Shown here: positions 6,218-7,263 of the stretch, one piece after another
Position numbering within the stretch: the stretch's first letter is position 1
How the letters are laid out: each line of letters starts with the position of its first letter
Source of the DNA: Alphaproteobacteria bacterium
Lineage (GTDB): Bacteria > Pseudomonadota > Alphaproteobacteria > Micropepsales > Micropepsaceae
Direction: 5' to 3'
Assembly (NCBI GenBank): GCA_947455695.1
Contig: CANGRN010000067.1
Location: 1-7,263 of the forward strand
DNA: 7,263 nucleotides
Made by a program: the position numbers and the translations under genes
Notes under the pieces: generated by a model
Told to the model about the DNA's origin: nothing
Databases searched by the model: none
What the model saw: only the letters and a program-made list of their open reading frames with translations

Positions 6218-6583
6218 TTGACGAAAGCCTCGAAAAAGCCGGCAAAGACCATCAAGAAGCCGGCCGCGAAAGCCGCCGCTTCCAAGTCGGTGCCTGCCAA
6301 GAAATCCCTCAAGCCCGCACCCAAGGCCGCCAAGCCCGTGAAGGCTGTCGCCAAGAGCAAGCCCGCGCCCGCGCCGAAAGGCAAGCAGCCGGCAGCCAAG
6401 GCCGAGAAGCCGCTGACCAAGGCGCAACTGGCCGCCATCGCCAAGGAAGAAAAAGCAAAGGCCAAGGCCGCATTGAAGGCCGCCAAGCTGGATCCCAAGG
6501 CCGCGGCCCCCGTGATCCCGGTCAAGCCGGGTTCGAAGATCCCCGCCAAGAAGCCCGGCGAAAACGAAACCCCGGGCGATGCC
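6218..6583 (+). other. Lys/Ala/Pro-rich N-terminal extension of RpoD
   Basis: These 122 codons contain by hand count about 32 Lys, 33 Ala and close to 20 Pro, with very few acidic residues, in irregular KPAAK, APKAAK and KAKAALKAAK units. The composition resembles bacterial histone H1-like tails. It precedes the normal opening of alphaproteobacterial RpoD (PLLDMSD), and other RpoD proteins I recall have only about 15-40 mostly acidic or neutral residues there. The region is probably disordered, except for a possible helix at about residues 69-92. Confidence 0.7.
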
Positions 6584-7263
6584 GACAGTCCGCTGCTGGA
6601 CATGTCGGATGTCGGCGTCCGCAAGATGATCGCCAAGGCGAAAGCCCGCGGCTACGTCACCTATGACGAACTGAACAAGGTGCTGCCGTCGGACAAGACC
6701 TCGTCCGAGCAGATCGAAGACACGATGGCGATGCTCAACGAGATGGGCATCAACGTCATCGAAAGCGAAGAAGCCGAGGAAGGCGAAGAGGGCGGCGCCC
6801 TGGTCGAAGCCTCCGGCAGCAAGGCGCTGGCCACCACCGCCAAGTCCGGCGAGCAGTATGACCGCACCGACGATCCGGTGCGCATGTATCTGCGCGAAAT
6901 GGGCAGCGTCGAACTTCTGTCGCGCGAAGGCGAAATCGCCATCGCCAAGCGCATCGAGGCCGGCCGCGAACTGATGATCGGCGCCTTGTGCGAAAGCCCG
7001 CTGACCTTTGAAGCGCTCACCGTGTGGCGCGACGAACTGAACGAAGGCAAGGTGCTGCTGCGCGACATCATCGACCTGGAAGCCATGTATGGCGCCGGTC
7101 CCGACGGCCAGCCGCTGAACCGGCCCGATGCGAACGGCGCCACGCCGCCGGCCGCCGAATTCAAGAAGCCCGCGCCGCCTCCGCCGACCAAGCCGGCCGA
7201 GCCCAAGGCCGAAGGCGAAGCCGCCGCCGAAGGCGGTGAGACGCCTGCTGCCGATGACGGCGA
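6218..7263 (+). CDS. rpoD: RNA polymerase sigma factor RpoD (sigma-70), 5' part
   Basis: The N-terminal 348 codons of the housekeeping sigma factor, which directs RNA polymerase to most promoters. The frame is open to the right edge; regions 2-4, which bind the core enzyme and the -10 and -35 boxes, lie outside the window. Residues 1-122 are a Lys/Ala/Pro-rich extension. Residues about 123-183 are region 1.1, beginning DSPLLDMSDVGVRKMIAKA and continuing ARGYVTYDELNKVLP. Residues about 185-215 are an acidic linker (ESEEAEEGEEGG). Region 1.2 is at about 218-252 (DDPVRMYLREMGSVELLSRE). The non-conserved region follows, with LLRDIIDLEAMYG and then a Pro/Ala/Glu-rich stretch from about residue 308. 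The start is a TTG with AGGG 7 bases upstream. Immediate linkage behind dnaG supports the identity and suggests co-transcription, although internal promoters are usual for rpoD and none was identified here. Confidence 0.93.
   Translation, partial: MTKASKKPAKTIKKPAAKAAASKSVPAKKSLKPAPKAAKPVKAVAKSKPAPAPKGKQPAAKAEKPLTKAQLAAIAKEEKAKAKAALKAAKLDPKAAAPVIPVKPGSKIPAKKPGENETPGDADSPLLDMSDVGVRKMIAKAKARGYVTYDELNKVLPSDKTSSEQIEDTMAMLNEMGINVIESEEAEEGEEGGALVEASGSKALATTAKSGEQYDRTDDPVRMYLREMGSVELLSREGEIAIAKRIEAGRELMIGALCESPLTFEALTVWRDELNEGKVLLRDIIDLEAMYGAGPDGQPLNRPDANGATPPAAEFKKPAPPPPTKPAEPKAEGEAAAEGGETPAADDG

Noticed and set aside
6205..6636. Minus-strand frame with hydrophobic Leu/Ala/Phe-rich runs opposite the start of rpoD, resembling a membrane protein
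   Set aside because: It is the complement of the Lys/Ala codons of the RpoD tail (AAG and GCC read as CTT and GGC), so the hydrophobicity is a by-product.

Overview
The window is GC-rich and densely coded. It looks like the chromosome of an alphaproteobacterium. Support for that comes from the gene order (fabB-fabI, then carA, yqeY, dnaG, rpoD), from the sequence style of FabI and RpoD region 1.1, and from a DUF4893 protein, a family I know mainly from alphaproteobacteria. I cannot name the order or genus. I see no mobile element, CRISPR array, tRNA or rRNA. No stretch longer than about 140 bases lacks a gene.

Layout. (1) Bases 1-1978, plus strand: the 3' end of fabB, complete fabI, and a small exported DUF4893 protein whose start lies inside the end of fabI. 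These three look like one transcription unit, and fabA would be expected upstream of the window. (2) Bases 1975-3153, minus strand: carA, convergent with the DUF4893 gene, the two overlapping by four bases at their stop codons. A good sigma-70-type promoter for carA sits at 3176-3204. (3) Bases 3290-3754, plus strand: a yqeY-type gene, divergent from carA. (4) Bases 3763-4266, minus strand: a small stand-alone GAF-domain protein, convergent with yqeY and divergent from dnaG. (5) Bases 4399 to the end, plus strand: dnaG followed after 13 bases by rpoD, the conserved primase/major sigma factor pair. rpoD starts at a TTG codon and runs off the window.

Functionally the window joins membrane fatty-acid elongation (FabB, FabI), the entry step of pyrimidine and arginine synthesis (CarA), replication priming (DnaG) and housekeeping transcription (RpoD). 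Two poorly understood proteins (DUF4893, GAF) and YqeY lie between them. This is core chromosome, and I did not find a new multi-gene system. The most unusual item is an approximately 122-residue, strongly basic Lys/Ala/Pro-rich extension on the N-terminus of RpoD, which resembles a histone H1 tail and is entered from a TTG start that is easy to miss. Smaller points are an alanine at the FabI position where glycine gives triclosan sensitivity in E. coli, the weak translation start of dnaG, and a cluster of repeated half-sites between carA and yqeY.
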